Source: Tetmemena sp. SeJ-2015 (lineage: Eukaryota > Ciliophora > Spirotrichea > Sporadotrichida > Oxytrichidae). Taken from it: 64,000 nucleotides of DNA. Below, in pieces: positions 1 to 12,439 of the stretch. Made by a program: the position numbers and the translations under genes. Within the stretch, counting starts at the first letter, position 1. Every line of letters begins with the position of its first letter. The notes beneath the pieces were generated by a model. The model ran no database searches and was not told the DNA's origin. It was given only the letters and a program-made list of their open reading frames with translations. Location of the stretch: contig JAJKFJ010021650.1 of assembly GCA_027382625.1 (NCBI GenBank), forward strand, positions 17,293 through 81,292, in the 5' to 3' direction.

Positions 1-303
1 TAAAAGCTCCCTTTTAGCCGATCAAAAATGATTTCCAAATGCTTAATTAGAATGCGAAATTACCATCATAAATAGATGTTTTCGATTGCGATGATGCGAT
101 TAATTATTCACAGAGTCAAAAGAATTATAGTCCGGAAGCATTCAAAACATTATAGTTAAATTTAAATTAAAATGGGAATTAATATAAAATAATAAATGAC
201 GAGTTTTAAAATGTTGGCCTTTAAATTAATGAAGTTGGCACTCCAATATGGAGCTTGTTTGATAGCTTAATTAATTTTAATATGAGTTTGATCTACAGCC
301 ATT

Positions 304-1983
304 ATGATAGGAGGTGCCTATGAAGAAATTTTGATGTCACAAACTCTGTACTAAGAAATTAGCCAAGTTTAAAAACTTGTGACTGAGGTAACTCGCTCTA
401 CAGACTTCCTACTAAGAACTTGCAAACATGAAAGTTGCTTAGAATTTAATGCTTAATCGAATTATCATAATTTCATCCCAATATCTCAAACTTTAACTGC
501 TAAGGATTTATAATTTATTAAATTAATTATCAGATTCATTCTCTTTTTATAAAATTATCAGCTATATTATTTTTGCTCTTCAGAATAAGTCTGATTCATC
601 TAAAATGCTAAACAACTCCTAAAAAAACAATAGAGATAATTAGTTTGGCATGCTTTAAAATCAACAGCCTTCTATCTAAATTTAGTAAAGGAGACCAACT
701 TTCTTTGATCGCTATGAGCAAGAATATTTTTATGTATTTAACGGGAATTTTTTTCCTTAAAATATCATTAAATTTTGACTTTTAAATCATATTTATTAAG
801 ACAATGCTTCTGAAATGGCAAACGAATAGAAAGAAGAGGACAAATTTGTGAAATTCAATGATGAGCAGGTTGATATTACAATGGTGGACAAGGCAGGTGA
901 TATATCAATGATTTAAGATGAATATTAAAGGCGGTAGGTTGTTTAAGGTAACCTTTTCTAAAGCAGAGATATCCTCAACGATAATGGATTGAGCGATGAT
1001 AGTATTATGGCAAACAGATTACTCGAGGAGGAAGTAAAGCATTTTGAGGAATAACAGTAACCAAAGAAGAACAACCATAATATAGATTACAATTAAATAA
1101 AATCTATGATTGGTTTAAATAAAAAACAGAAACAGAAAGAAAGTGCAACTTTGGGGAGCTTAAATCTGCTCAAACTCTCTCTTTATCTGCAGCATTTCCG
1201 ATTAATTATCCAAAATTAATAAGAGTTTTTTCTTAAACTATCACCTTTTCTCCTATCAAATGCGATATATAATTTGGAGCATCATTTATTTTTTTTAAAA
1301 ATGAGTACCAAAACATCTAAACTTCGTCACAAAATTTTAAAGATATAAAATTCCTAAAATTTTCTACTACATAGTATAATAATTATTTAAAATATAGATA
1401 GTTCAACTGAATCTTCTTTAATTCATTTTAATTTTTTATAGTGAATAAATTCTGTTTATATTGGTAATGTTTCTTTGTAGAATTTTATTTTTATTAGAAA
1501 TAAGTTAGCCAACAGTAGGAAGCTGATGATAAGATTTTATCTCTTTTCTTAAGTGGTGGATATGATAAATTTGTCACTTTAGAAAATTTCCAGCAATAAA
1601 ACCATTATTTTTACTATTAGTCAATAAAGTGACCTATAAGATATTGTAAATTATTTGACCTGAAATAATTCTTCTTTTTTAAAGTTCTCACACACCCTAC
1701 GTAAGTTAATTAAAGATAAAAATAGGTATTCCTATATGCTAAAAAAATTATAAAATATGAAAGATTTAGAGATTAAATACCTATTTGATTTCAGTCAGAT
1801 TCAAAACAAAGAGTATTACAAACCTCTATTAGAAATAATTTATTAGGTTAAAAAAAGAATAAATAAATATTAGAAATGTTGGAATATGGCTTGACAGATT
1901 TTGCAGAAAATATCTTAGCAATAACGGAATGCAATGGAGATCTCATAAAAGCAGTTGATCTTGTATATTCGCAAAGATATTGA
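304..1983 (+). CDS. UBA-domain protein, interrupted germline gene
   Basis: Coding blocks on the plus strand under the TAA/TAG=Gln code. The first reads from ATG 304 (starts MIGGAYEEILMSQTL). A second block from about 815 is acidic and Gln/Asn-rich. The last block, 1690-1983, ends in a UBA-like three-helix domain with the pattern LLEMLEYGLTDF followed by NGDLIKAVDLV. It stops at TGA 1981-1983. UBA domains bind ubiquitin, so a role in ubiquitin handling is inferred. The UBA becomes continuous only after removing 1837-1877, an IES with a 10-bp pointer. Other breaks (about 580-800 and 1250-1500) are unresolved. That the three blocks form one gene is inferred from strand and order. Confidence 0.5.
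1837..1877 (+). other. IES, 41 bp, pointer TATTAGAAAT
   Basis: The 10-bp direct repeat TATTAGAAAT occurs at 1827-1836 and 1868-1877. Removing one copy plus the AT-rich spacer joins KPLLE to MLEYGLTDF in frame and completes the UBA domain. There is no GT-AG boundary, so this is not an intron. Confidence 0.9.
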
Positions 1984-4650
1984 ATCCATCATCCTATAGT
2001 ATTCCTTGCTAACCAAGGAACTTTAATTCTATTTTATTCTTTAGATTTTATTTAAAATAGCTTTGATTTTGGAAAATCAATCTATTTATGAAATAAGAAT
2101 ATTTAAATACAGGTAAGAAATAAGTAAAGCAAGAAGTAATACTACTAATTTATAATTGTGAGATTAGATCAAGTAAACCTTAATATTTTTGAACTAACTA
2201 ACTGGAATAATTTTCCACCCAAACATAAATAGAGAATCTCTCCAAGCAATATTATTAATTAAATATCTAAAGACAATTTAAATAAATATTATTTTATAGT
2301 CTCATAAAAATAATATCAATTTCTCCTCAATTGTATAATTATCAAAGGAATAAGTCCACTTATATTCAATGTTCAAGATAAACAATTTTGAAATATTTTA
2401 GCCGAATTTTAAGGTTTAATGAGTGCCGATAATACCTTTCTAAGTCTCAAACTAGACAAAAATGCTAAGTTTTAGTCTAATTCGTGGATGAAAATATTTA
2501 AAGTTAAATTTTATTTAAGACATGAATTTTTATTTTTTTCTTACAAAGTAAAAATTGAGATTCCTTATTTCTTTTATTATTATAACTTAAATAAGTCCTT
2601 GATCGATAGTAAAGAGGAAAATTTATAAATTAAAATTTGCAATAAGAAAAATCGTTCAAGAGCCCATTATAACTTTGATTAGAGATGAAAAGTTAATAAA
2701 AAATAGAATTAGTTATATATTAAATTAAAATGGAATAAATCAGTGTCAGTTGAAGTATATCTAATTTAAATAATGATTAGACTATTCTAATCATCATTAA
2801 ATTGTAAGATATTTATACTCTTGTGAATTTTGTGCGGGATTGCTCAGTCAAGAGTTGCAAGCAACACAATTTTAAATGAAGACGAATATTACTTTGAGGA
2901 GGAATGTTCACATCATATCTCACTGCTGAGAGAAGCTACAAAGATGATAAAAGAAGAAGACTGTCTTAATTTTTGATGAACTTTCGAACTAGTAGCTGCA
3001 GATCAGGGGTATATCTGTGATTTAAACTGCCTCGAAGTTGCAATTCTCCATTTATTATTTTAATAATCTACTATTTTAATTTAATTCTCAACTATATTAT
3101 CTTACATAAACTTTATTTATTGATTAAAAATTGTGCAACATGCTCAAAATGAATAAATTAAATGCGCAAGGCTCTCACGCTATAGCGGAAGTAGAGAATT
3201 TAGAAAGACTAGCAGATTAATAACTGACACTCTCTAAGCAAGCTGAGTTTTACAAATTTTATTCTATATCGTAATTAAGATGTTATAATTAAGAGTCGAA
3301 CGAATCAGAATAAAAATTCTCTAAAAATATGTCTTTCTACTCTAACTACTTGTCTAAAAAGCCTTACCATACCTCACAATCCTAATTTATACTTTTTATA
3401 GTAATTAACGTTATATATTTCTGCTAGACGAATGGGAAACAGAGTAATTTTTAGGGAATATAAGTTAGGCAAGACTTAAGGAGGTCCCCTCCTCCAATTT
3501 AAGTCTGGTGGTTTTAAATTCTAATGACTATTGCTATTTTAAATTGTTGATTTCTAGTTAGTAGAGTAATATTAATTAAATCTAGGAATAAGGAGGAGAA
3601 AGAGTGGAAGATTTAGCTCTAAAATTAATAAGGATCGAGTTATTCAAGGAGTATTTAATCTTGACTCCATTATCATAAAAATAAGTTTATAGAAAGTAAA
3701 CAAGTAAATTAACATATAAAACTTTAAGCATTAGTTTTCTAGGTTATAGAATAGAAAAGCCTAAGAATTTTAATTTAGTCTACTTTCTCATAAATACTTT
3801 CTAGAGCTAAAAATTAGGGCTTAATAAAATGCACTAATAAATGATGAAACGAGAATATTTTTAAAAAAATTATTCAAGAAGTTAAAAATTTATACTCTTA
3901 TTAGAAAAAATCTAAAATTTAATTAGAGTTTAATTTTAGAATTTGAAGAGTAAAGGAAGTTTTAAAAATAATGATTCAAGACTTTATTTATCCTTACAGT
4001 CGAAAGATTTAATTAATCTATATAAATACTGAAATTAAAAGGTATCACTCAGACCTCGAATAAAGAGGTTATTTTATTTTTATAATGCTCAACAATTAGA
4101 TTTAGATTCTACTCATAATTAAGAATGTGTTATTTAATTCCAGATTATGGGAGATAAAAAAGATCTGAAAAAAATGAGTCCACAGTGAAAATGGTATTTA
4201 ATTGTCAAAACTTATAATTATTCTAATTCTATATTATTCTTGATTAAAACTCTTATCTGAGATTCTTAAAAGAAGAACGAAATGGATAGAAAGGTATTTT
4301 AACTCAAAAAAGCAACTAAGCCTCCGATATATTAATATATTAAGTATCGCCTATTTTATGGATAAAGTTCTCGGAATATAGATAATTAAGAATTCATGCA
4401 GAGTTAATTTAATTAAAGAGATAATAAATTTATGTAATTTGTAATACACTAAGGCCTTTTCACCTTCAAGAAATAGTGACAACTATTGAATTAATCAATA
4501 TTCTTATCCTGCTTTCACTTTTTAAATATTTTATAATAAAGTCAGGAGGGTGAGGAAAATAAATTGTTTCTAGAATTTAAAATATATTATTTAAATGATT
4601 TAGAACCAGGTTTGGTGAATCTGTTAAGCAGATTGAGTTAGAGTTCGGTA
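1984..4650. other. Unassigned AT-rich germline DNA with possible coding fragments
   Basis: No gene could be named here. Stretches that look coding on the plus strand are 2841-2974 (acidic, containing NEDEYYFEEECSHH), 3000-3060 (DQGYICDLNCLEVA) and 3138-3360 (GSHAIAEVENLERLADQQ). A weaker open stretch runs 3590-3970. They change frame between blocks, as expected if IESs intervene. The remainder is AT-rich and looks like IES or spacer. Since only TGA is a stop, long open frames arise by chance in AT-rich DNA, so these fragments are weak evidence. Confidence 0.3.
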
Positions 4651-5850
4651 ATGAGTTTCGAAATGAATTGCTTTAACAGGCTGAAAAAGCTTGGGGAGGG
4701 CTCCCAGGCCAAAGTATACAAAGTGGAGTTAAAGAGACCTGACATTCTAAGTCATTTATCACCCGAAAATAAATATGCTCTCAAAATAATAAACTATTGA
4801 GTTTCATCTCTCAATTATTTTATTTTAGATGGCTGTTGAGTTTAGACAAAGGAGTGAGCTAGGCTTTGCAATTTTAGATTGTAATTTAATTCAAGTGTCT
4901 TGCCAGAGAAATAGAAATAATGAGAACTTTAAGGAACAAGCCTGGCTCTGTCCAGCTCTACAACGTCTTTGAAAATGAAGATAGCATCTATCTTATTATC
5001 AAGTTAAATTAATTGCAATATTCTATCTACTAATGGATTATAAAAAAGGAGAAAGCCTCAAACAGCTTGTTAAAAAATAGGGAAAACTCTGAATTTAGTT
5101 TTAAAAAATTTAATTATATAGTTAAAGCCATTTAATTATAGGAATTTTCAATCTGACTGAAGATACTTAAGCAAAAATTAGTAACATTAATATTCTATTT
5201 TCGATTAAAAATTGAACTAAAATATATTAAAACTCTCTGAGTCCGAAAGCCGAGTTATAACTTTTAAAATATTATAAGCCTTGAAAAGAAAAAAAGATAT
5301 ATAGCATTTTATTTCTTGACTGGAATACATGCTCTATATAGTAAGTTGTTTTTATTTAGATGCCCTAGATATACTGCACCGTGACTTGACTCCAGCAAAT
5401 ATTCTATTTGATAACCGAGTAGTATTCAGTGGACTTCGACAAGTTGACCTATCTATTAGTATTGCTGACTTTGGACTATTAATTTACTCTATATTACTAT
5501 CTGTGTTTAAGGAGGATTTGAAGACTAGTTCTTTAAAGTGCGGAACACCTGGATATATGGCGCCAGAGTCAATTAAACAAGGAGATTACAGCGAATCCTC
5601 AGATATGTTCTCTGTGGGCTGCTTGCTCTATAGAATGCTAACTGGTGAAAATCTTTTCTAGGGGATCAACCCTTAAGAGACACTTAAGAAGAATTTTTAC
5701 TCTTAAGATGCTCACCTCCAAGTTTATTATATTTACTTTGTTTTAAGTTTCTCAAAAATTATAAGGGATATGCAGTTCTAAATGCCTTTCGGTGTTGTTG
5801 TCTCTATCACTCAAATTAAAATCAAATATCATTCATTAAATTATAGATCA
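4651..5850 (+). CDS. Serine/threonine protein kinase, interrupted by at least seven IESs
   Basis: A eukaryotic protein kinase in germline form. After excising seven IESs the kinase motifs appear in order: glycine loop KLGEGSQAKVYKV, VAIK-type lysine in YALKI, helix C glutamate in ELAREIEIM, hinge IYLIMDYKKGESL, catalytic loop ILHRDLTPANIL (Asp and Asn present), DFG as IADFGLSVFKEDL, activation segment and APE as GTPGYMAPE, then SDMFSVGCLLYRMLTGE. All catalytic residues are present, so an active enzyme is expected. The start is the ATG at 4651 (MSFEMNCFNRLKKLGEG). The C-lobe after DAHLQ (about 5730) becomes AT-rich and its end is not resolved; the last part may lie beyond another IES. Subfamily and substrate are not recognisable. 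Confidence 0.85.
4791..4830 (+). other. IES, 40 bp, pointer AT
   Basis: AT at 4789-4790 and 4829-4830. Excision joins YALKI to MAVEFRQRSEL between kinase beta-3 and helix C. A 2-bp pointer alone is weak; the protein alignment is the main support. Confidence 0.6.
4861..4900 (+). other. IES, 40 bp, pointer CT
   Basis: CT at 4859-4860 and 4899-4900. Excision gives RQRSELAREIEIMRTL, restoring helix C with its conserved Glu. The insert has no GT-AG boundary that keeps the frame. Confidence 0.65.
5000..5034 (+). other. IES, 35 bp, pointer AT
   Basis: AT at 4998-4999 and 5033-5034. Excision gives the hinge IYLIMDYKKGESL. Confidence 0.65.
5091..5236 (+). other. IES, 146 bp, pointer AAAACTCT
   Basis: An 8-bp direct repeat at 5083-5090 and 5229-5236. 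Excision joins VKKQGKL to SESESRVITFKILQAL in frame. This is the longest pointer-bounded insert resolved in this gene. Confidence 0.9.
5285..5319 (+). other. IES, 35 bp, pointer CTTGA
   Basis: CTTGA at 5280-5284 and 5315-5319. Excision gives ILQALTGIH leading into the catalytic loop. Confidence 0.9.
5333..5363 (+). other. IES, 31 bp, pointer ATGC
   Basis: ATGC at 5329-5332 and 5360-5363. Excision gives TGIHALDILHRDLTPANIL, the complete catalytic loop. Confidence 0.9.
5480..5500 (+). other. IES, 21 bp, in frame, pointer ACTAT
   Basis: ACTAT at 5475-5479 and 5496-5500. The insert adds seven codons without a stop directly after DFGL. Excision gives IADFGLSVFKEDL, the usual spacing of an activation segment. 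Confidence 0.85.
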
Positions 5851-6290
5851 ATCCAATTAAAATATAGGGGCTTGTTTATATATATTTTTTTTTCTCTAAA
5901 AAGCATAGGTTTTGTAATTACAAGTAAGCTCTGATTTATAATTTACTTATTCTGTGTTCCTTTTATATTTAGTTGATATTAGCATACAATAAATATGACA
6001 GACTAATTTTTTTAATTTTTTTTTTGAGACCACTAGCAGCTGAAGTTGTACACTTTCCCTGGTTTAAAAATTTATCGAAGCCCACAACCCAAATAAATCT
6101 ATTTTCCTCATACTTTAAATTATTTTGTTCGTTATAATTTTATCTATTCATAGTGTTTTCCTTTTTTTTATTAAAAACACTGCTTATTAATACATTAAAG
6201 TTAAAAAGAAGTTAAAATAATTTAATTCTTTAAAATTTTTTTTCAAGTTAATTTATGAATTTAAATAATTAATTTTTAACCCTTCTCAAT
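5851..6290. other. AT-rich spacer, nothing recognised
   Basis: Very AT-rich with poly-T and poly-A tracts. No convincing coding block, RNA gene or repeat array was seen. It separates the kinase from the next coding region. Confidence 0.5.
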
Positions 6291-7440
6291 ATATTAAGGC
6301 CAAATGAGGATTTGCATGATAACTTAGCTGCTAATTATTCACCGGCTATTTGCAACTATTTTATTTAACCGATACCCCACGATAAGTGGCAACAGGCATT
6401 TTTCTACTTTCAATTAGAAATTTAAATCTAATAAAACAAATAGCAACAATTTAATTTTATTTTAAATCCTGAGTTTAAAGTTTGCATTAAATCATTCCTA
6501 ATATTTAAAGCATACTAAATAAATTAAATGTGCATTTTAAAATATAAATTGACTGGGAATAATAAGTATGGAGAAGTAATGAGTGAATTAGTTTATTTTA
6601 GAATCAATAGTTAGATAATAGGAAGGGGAGGCTCCTAAAAATAAAATCAAGCTAGATCATAAATATAAAAGGCCTGATCTAGAGTTCAGCAACACCCACC
6701 AAGATCCATCACCATTAAGACAAGAAACTCACATTATATTTAAGAAGCCTATCTGAGGGTGAGGACTCCTAATACTTAGCAGAGCATACAAATTAAAAGA
6801 GTAAGTTTGCCACCTATAACTGCTTGAATTAATACAAACAAATCCTAATTTTATGAATTCAAGGAATCATTAGCATACTGAATAAATATTGCTGATAAAT
6901 TTATTAATCTTATTGAGTTTAAATTTAACTTTCATACGTAATAAAAATAGAAGAGAGATAAGGACTGTAAATTACTCCTGAAAGTACTCAAAAGACTCCC
7001 TCAAGACCACGGGACTTTACGCCATATAATAAATCAAACAACAGCTCATACTAAAATAATGTCCTTTAAGCTAGTACGGTAGTCATCCCTCGCTAGAAAC
7101 TGGAGGCTAGTTTAGCTTTGGACTTGGATTAGACTCATGAAAGTCCACTAATATCTTATATAAAAAGAAATATAGACTTCCACGTTCCTAATTCTAAGAA
7201 TTTATAAACCTCATTTTTCTTATTAAACATTTAATTTTGAATTTGTTCTTTGTTTGTAAGAATGTGATGAAATGTCTAATTAATAGAGAAAACGATATGG
7301 GAGTAGTATTAATGCAAAAGAGGAAACAAGTATCTTCTTATTTTATTAAAGCAGTTTTGAGAACATTCCATCACGATTTAGGATCTATAACATCCAAGAC
7401 AACTTTGAAAACTACAAAAATATCAATTAAATATTAGTCA
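6291..7440 (+). CDS. Hypothetical Pro/Ser-rich protein, fragmented
   Basis: Coding-like blocks on the plus strand in shifting frames. One near 6295-6365 reads RPNEDLHDNLAANYSPAI. One at 6620-6757 reads EGEAPKNKIKLDHKYKRPD and continues with LEFSNTHQDPSPLRQE. One at 6960-7205 reads GLQITPESTQKTPSRPRDF and then LEASLALDLDQTHESP. The composition (Ser, Pro, charged, Gln from TAA/TAG) suits a disordered protein. No domain is recognised and neither end is fixed. AT-rich separators of IES type lie between the blocks but their pointers were not resolved. Confidence 0.45.
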
Positions 7441-7899
7441 TTTGAAAGTAGAATGAATATTGCTCAAAGCTTATTTTTATTTTTAGCTAGATATCTAGTT
7501 CTAAGGAATTAAGACACCATACATTTAAACCAATTTACTATAAATTTAATAGTTTATTACCATACTTCTTAAGGGAAAACGGATTAAGAGTCAAGCTTCT
7601 TTATATAAAAATAAAACATCTCTAATAGTTAACTAAAAAATAATTTTATATTAAAAAACCTTCTAAAATTTAATAAAATTTATTTATTATTTTTTTGGAA
7701 TAAAAATATTTACTATTTAAATTAATTTTTTTGCTTTGGTATAGTTTCTTTGAGTAGTATAGTGGAAAGCCATATTTAAGAGTGATTTAAAATTAAGAGC
7801 ATACCCCTGTCATTTCCTAACAATAAAATATTCTCAACCATCTTCAACAAAGTTTATATTAAAATATTTAGTCTAGATTTATTATATTTATAACACTAA
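7441..7899. other. AT-rich spacer, nothing recognised
   Basis: AT-rich sequence between two hypothetical genes. No supported coding block or RNA was seen. Confidence 0.4.
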
Positions 7900-9681
7900 A
7901 TGCCAAAGAGTTTGAATAGAGAAGAAAGACCAAAAGGAATAAAATCAAGCAGTCCTTAGCCGAAAAATATAATTTATTGATTTATTATTATCCTTTAATT
8001 CGAAAGCTCAAAGACTCCAAAGCCTATAATTGAGGGGGGAGTTTTCCTATTTACAGATTAGTAGCAAGAAGTAACAAATAACAACACTAAGAAAGTGAAG
8101 AAAGAAACAAAGACTATAGCTTAGAAAAACAACTCTAAGAATTAATTAATTTTTACCCTATTATTGGACCTTGTAACAAAACAAAGGAGATTAGCGATGT
8201 GGTTATGGATACTTAAACAAGTAAGAACTAATATAAGCATAAGCCAAAATAGCAAGAGAGAACAGGCAATAAACAGGGAATCGCTCAAGATTCACATTTG
8301 CTTATAATCAAATATGCACATTTATTTTCCCTATAAAATTTATTAATTTTGTCATTCTATAAATCCTCAAAACCACTAAGAAAGTATACACAAAAAGCAT
8401 ACAAAAATCAGTGAATCAAATTCATATTTTAATTAGTATAAATTTATATCTCAAAATATTTTTACTCAATAATTTTTAAATTAAAATCTTAAAATTAAAT
8501 ATAATTTAGCATGTTGAGGAAATTAAATTTTGATTAAGCACATATTATGAAATTTACAACATTTTGACACATGAGACATTTCTATTTTTAAAAAAGGTTC
8601 TCTTAAACAAATAGAGTAGATTTGTAAATAATTTATATTACAATAACACTTTCAAATTTTGTTTAAATGAACATAGGAAATCTAAAAAAGCAAGTGAAGA
8701 AGACTCTCTAGATGGACAAATGAAATTAAATAACTGCCTGAACAAAAATACAAATTTAGAAAATAATGAGAGTCATCACCATGAAGTCTTATGTTTGAAA
8801 AACCAGTTGTAAAATAAGTAAAGCGAAGGCTTGAGTTTGGAGAAATATCTTTAATAACAGGAGGATGAGCAGGGAAGCTAGCAAGAGCTTTGTAGTTTTG
8901 GATTAGAAGACAAAGAAAGCCAAAAGTAAAAACCGCATTCTCAGCTAATTGATTGCAGTTTTAGGAGGCACTCACACAAAGATTAATTGTCATCTCCATA
9001 TTACAACTCATCAAGGAAGATTCAAAATAATATAAATAGACAATTATTTATTTTTAAAGTCTATGTTTATTAAAATAGGTTTACGAAATCCATCTAGCCA
9101 AATGAGTAAAAAGCATTCTTAATTTGCATCCTCAAAACTTCATTAAGTTAACTAAGAAAAGGAAGAAGAGGAAGCGCGCTCTCTGGTTGAGACTCCTCTG
9201 ATTTAATAAATAGAGTTACTTGGAGAAGGTGTCAAAAATAATGGGGATCAAAATATTTCAAATAATGAGGAGCAGATTTAAAATATTTCATAAGACTAAT
9301 AGTTGCTTGCCAATTCTTAAACAGTAATTTAAATTCAACTGTTATAAATTCTTATCATTCGTCGAGCTCAAAGTTTTTTATTTTTTGATAGTTTTGTAAA
9401 ATAAATAGTCTTTGGACTTTAGCGAGAGAAACTCCAACATGGATTATTTAAAATCTAAAAAGAGAATATAAATCTCCTATCAACCTACAAGAAGTGAAAA
9501 TTTGTATTTATTATCTGATTTAAACTCAAATAACCAAGAATAAACTCAGGAAAATGAATACAAAAATGGATTTATCAACCAAGTCAAGTTCGAGAATATA
9601 CATTTTAATTTTGAGATAATTTCTAATCCGATGAGTGGTATGAATAGACCTGTTCACACTCGATGTTTCAGTTATGTATGA
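7900..9681 (+). CDS. Hypothetical low-complexity protein (Gln/Asn/Ser/Glu-rich)
   Basis: Starts at ATG 7900 (MPKSLNREERPKGIKSSS). Further blocks read SSKTPKPIIEGGVFLFTD, then PCNKTKEISDVVMDTQTSK (from about 8167), a long charged stretch 8669-9040 (EHRKSKKASEEDSLDGQMK), and a final block from about 9420 (NMDYLKSKKRIQISYQPTR) ending in PVHTRCFSYV at TGA 9679-9681. Much of it is probably disordered, with His/Gln/Ser clusters. AT-rich inserts separate the blocks (for example 8330-8670). No family was recognised, and membership of all blocks in one gene is inferred from order and strand. Confidence 0.55.
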
Positions 9682-10114
9682 TAACATCAAGTGAGGTAGA
9701 TTTTAATTTCTATACTTACACATAAATCATTCCCAACTCGGTTCTTACTTCGTTGATGGAATGCTTATAGCAATTTAAAAACACCATTCATTAGGCAAAA
9801 GAGATATATTTAAGCATAAAATACGCACTAACTAAAATCATTCTTGTCCTTAAAAATTAAATCACTATATCCAAATTATATTCATTAAGTAGGTTTCCTA
9901 TATTACGAAAAAAGTGTATTTTAATGTTAAAATGTAAATTTTAAAAATAGAATATTAACTAGAGTAAATGTTCTACTACTAATTCTTACGCTAAATCAAA
10001 AATTTTAAAACCTCTACTTTTGTTTTCATATTGAATTTAGATATTATAACTCCGAACGGTTATTAAATTGGATAGATGAATAGGTCTTAAAATAATGAAT
10101 ACTACATTTTTTGA
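9682..10114. other. Spacer between convergent genes
   Basis: The region lies between the ends of a plus-strand gene and a minus-strand gene. It is AT-rich with no supported coding block, so it may hold 3' flanks and non-coding germline DNA. Confidence 0.5.
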
Positions 10115-12355
10115 TCACTCGGATCCTTTCTCTTCTAGGAAACTCTAGAGCACTTTGAGTTCGTTCTTTTAAATGTTTGAGAGGGAGTAGTTTAGTCTGT
10201 AAATGCGAACGAAACTATCGTGGTAGCCAACTGCCAAGAAATCTCTCTATCTAGGATTGAAGCTTAAAGTTTGAGCCACTCGCAAAGATGTCGATACTCC
10301 ATCATCTTAATAAAAATACAGCGAAGAAATAAATTTTGATTTAAGGATCTTGATTCTTGAGGACTACAGTCGGAGCGGACTTTGATTAAAGCAGATCGTA
10401 AATGAAAACACTTCCTGAGTTTCCAACTGCAGCAAATACTGTAGGCCTGAAAGGAGAGAACTCGCAAGCCATGAGATACTCTCCAGCTCCATAGCCACCA
10501 GGCTCAAACATAGCTACTGGTCTATTTGAAAGTGTATCGTAAAGTCTCAAAGTGCCATCAGTTGAGGCTGTCAAGAACAAACGTTTCAAAAATGGTGAGG
10601 GAGATATGGAGGTCACAGGACCCAAATGACGTTCGTAATTTGAATTGAAAGGGACTGAGAATATCATCTTCACATCTGGCTTAGCATATATAAAATGATA
10701 AATTCCTATTACTAGATAAAGCATGATAAACTGTTGGTGCCCATACGTCCCTCTCTCCTTTGTCAAGGACGTATCTTTCTACCTTCTTCTTTACTTCTAG
10801 GATGGCTTTATTAGGTAGATTAGAAAGCAAGTTGATGGCCTCTTGCTTCCATCTGCACTAGGTCTGAGAGTCAAAGTAATGACTAATGTCTTTATCAACA
10901 GGGGGTTAGATGTTGCACTTAAAGATACTTCCTCCTTCAGTTCCTACTATGAAGGTGCTGTCCTCTTACGATCCAGAGCCAGAAGCACCGCTATAACCAA
11001 TCTTAGCGAAGCTTGTTCCTCCTACTGTTCCAAGTTCTCCATCCTTTTTCCTTGCGAGGAGATGGCCCTTAGCTGGGTAACGAAGTTTATCTTAGAGACG
11101 CCAAACTAGAATTTTAGCATCTGTGGATACAGTTAGCAAAGAATAGACACAGCAAGAGAAGTGAGAGACTCGTACTTTACCCAAATTAACTTGGTGATTG
11201 ACTCTCTGTGATAGATAAATAATTTCCTGATTATTAGATAGTATTCGTCAATTGCTGAAACTGCTAACTGATGTTCCTCACTATCGATATTCCAAAGATA
11301 AATTTCTCCATTTATCGTTCCACCTGCCAATATTAGAGGATCATTAGGATGATATTTATAAGCCTCTATATAAATACTACTTTTATGAAACTCGATGGTT
11401 GTTAAGCAGTTCGAGACATCTAGAGTTCTATTGGGCTTTTTGGGATCGAATTCTCTTCTGAAGATCCCCCAAGTGCTCACTGCGCTTTGATGTTCACACC
11501 ACGTGGTATGGTTAGTTTTCCCATAGGCCACAGCTAAAGTGGCTCCATTGCAACTCCATGCTATACTGACTACTTAGTAATGATCACTCGACCCAGAGCC
11601 TCCTCCTCTATACCGATATTTAAGAACTTCTATCTCTAAATATGGTTATTTACCTTTACGCAGCGCCTTGATTCTCCCAGTCATCATCGTTATCATTGTT
11701 ATCATTTAAAATACTTTAAATTAGTAGCTGCCTTAACCTAGTTAATGGCCTTTTGCACTGCCTTATTCGCCTCTTTGAAATCATAATTGGTTTGAATCTT
11801 CTGCCACAACTCCACTTCTCCTCTTTCTTCCTCCCAAAATACTTCATAGTTGTCAAAAGTCTTAAAATATAATTGATGAGCTTAGCGGTGAAGTTTGAAT
11901 CTAGGATTGCGCTTATTTTAGGGTAAATTTAGTTGAGCCACTTCGCAAGTGCATTCTCATCGTATGATGGAGTTGCGGAAAGTTAATTCCTTCTCTGCGC
12001 TTATCTCTAAGCCCTCTCTTCCTCATCTAAATACTCATCCTCTTCATCGTCCATATCGTCAGGCCCCACTCCCACTGAGGATGCTACTTTATCTGTTTGA
12101 ACCTAATCAAATTGTCAAGATAGGTTTCAAAATTTAAACTCAGAGTAGTTTATTAGCATATAGACTTACCGAGACAGCGTTTCTTTTGAACTTAGTGTTA
12201 GTCTCTTGATCTGCAAACAACTAGTCTTCAGTGTTCATCTCTGCCTCTTTCACTTTCCTTTTGCCCATGCTTGTGCCTTAGCCTGCCCCATGTGGTCTAA
12301 TGGAACTTGCAGAAACAAATACCTCGTCTTGAAAATTGATTGGGTCTAGATCCAT
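10115..12355 (-). CDS. WD-repeat ciliary dynein intermediate chain (WDR34/FAP133-like)
   Basis: Minus strand, ATG at 12355 (MDLDPINFQDEVFVSASSI), stop TGA at 10115-10117. After a charged N-terminus with FDNYEVFWEEERGEVELW comes a WD40 beta-propeller. Its blades include YHPNDPLILAGGTINGEIY, ISPSPFLKRLFLTASTDG, FSPFRPTVFAAVGNSG and FNPRQRDFLAVGYHDS. The combination of HPNDPLILAGG.NGEIYLW with SPFRPTVFAA is typical of dynein intermediate chains, which hold heavy chains at the motor base. The IAGG.NGE blade leans toward the dynein-2 (IFT) chains, but an axonemal inner-arm chain is possible. Germline interruptions are present, for example 10270-10360 between YDLLQSKSAPTVVLKNQDP and TSLRVAQTLSFNP. 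Its 5' end lies only 85 bp from the dynein pointer at 12440. Confidence 0.75.
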
Positions 12356-12439
12356 TTAAATCACTCTATTTATAAATTCAATTTTTAATTTTGTTCCCCC
12401 TCACACTCTTTTTTAGTCTATCTCTTTAACTTATTAAAG

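Noticed and set aside
3590..3970. A gene in the long open frame at 3590-3970
   Set aside because: With TGA as the only stop, a frame of this length is not rare in AT-rich DNA, and the translation is low-complexity Lys/Asn/Leu/Gln without motifs.
4791..5500. Reading all inserts as short spliceosomal introns
   Set aside because: Most lack GT-AG ends that preserve frame, while direct-repeat excision restores conserved motifs precisely. True introns do occur but have clear donors and acceptors.
10843..11109. Plus-strand open frame opposite the WD-repeat gene
   Set aside because: Shadow of the minus-strand WD40 coding sequence; no independent support.
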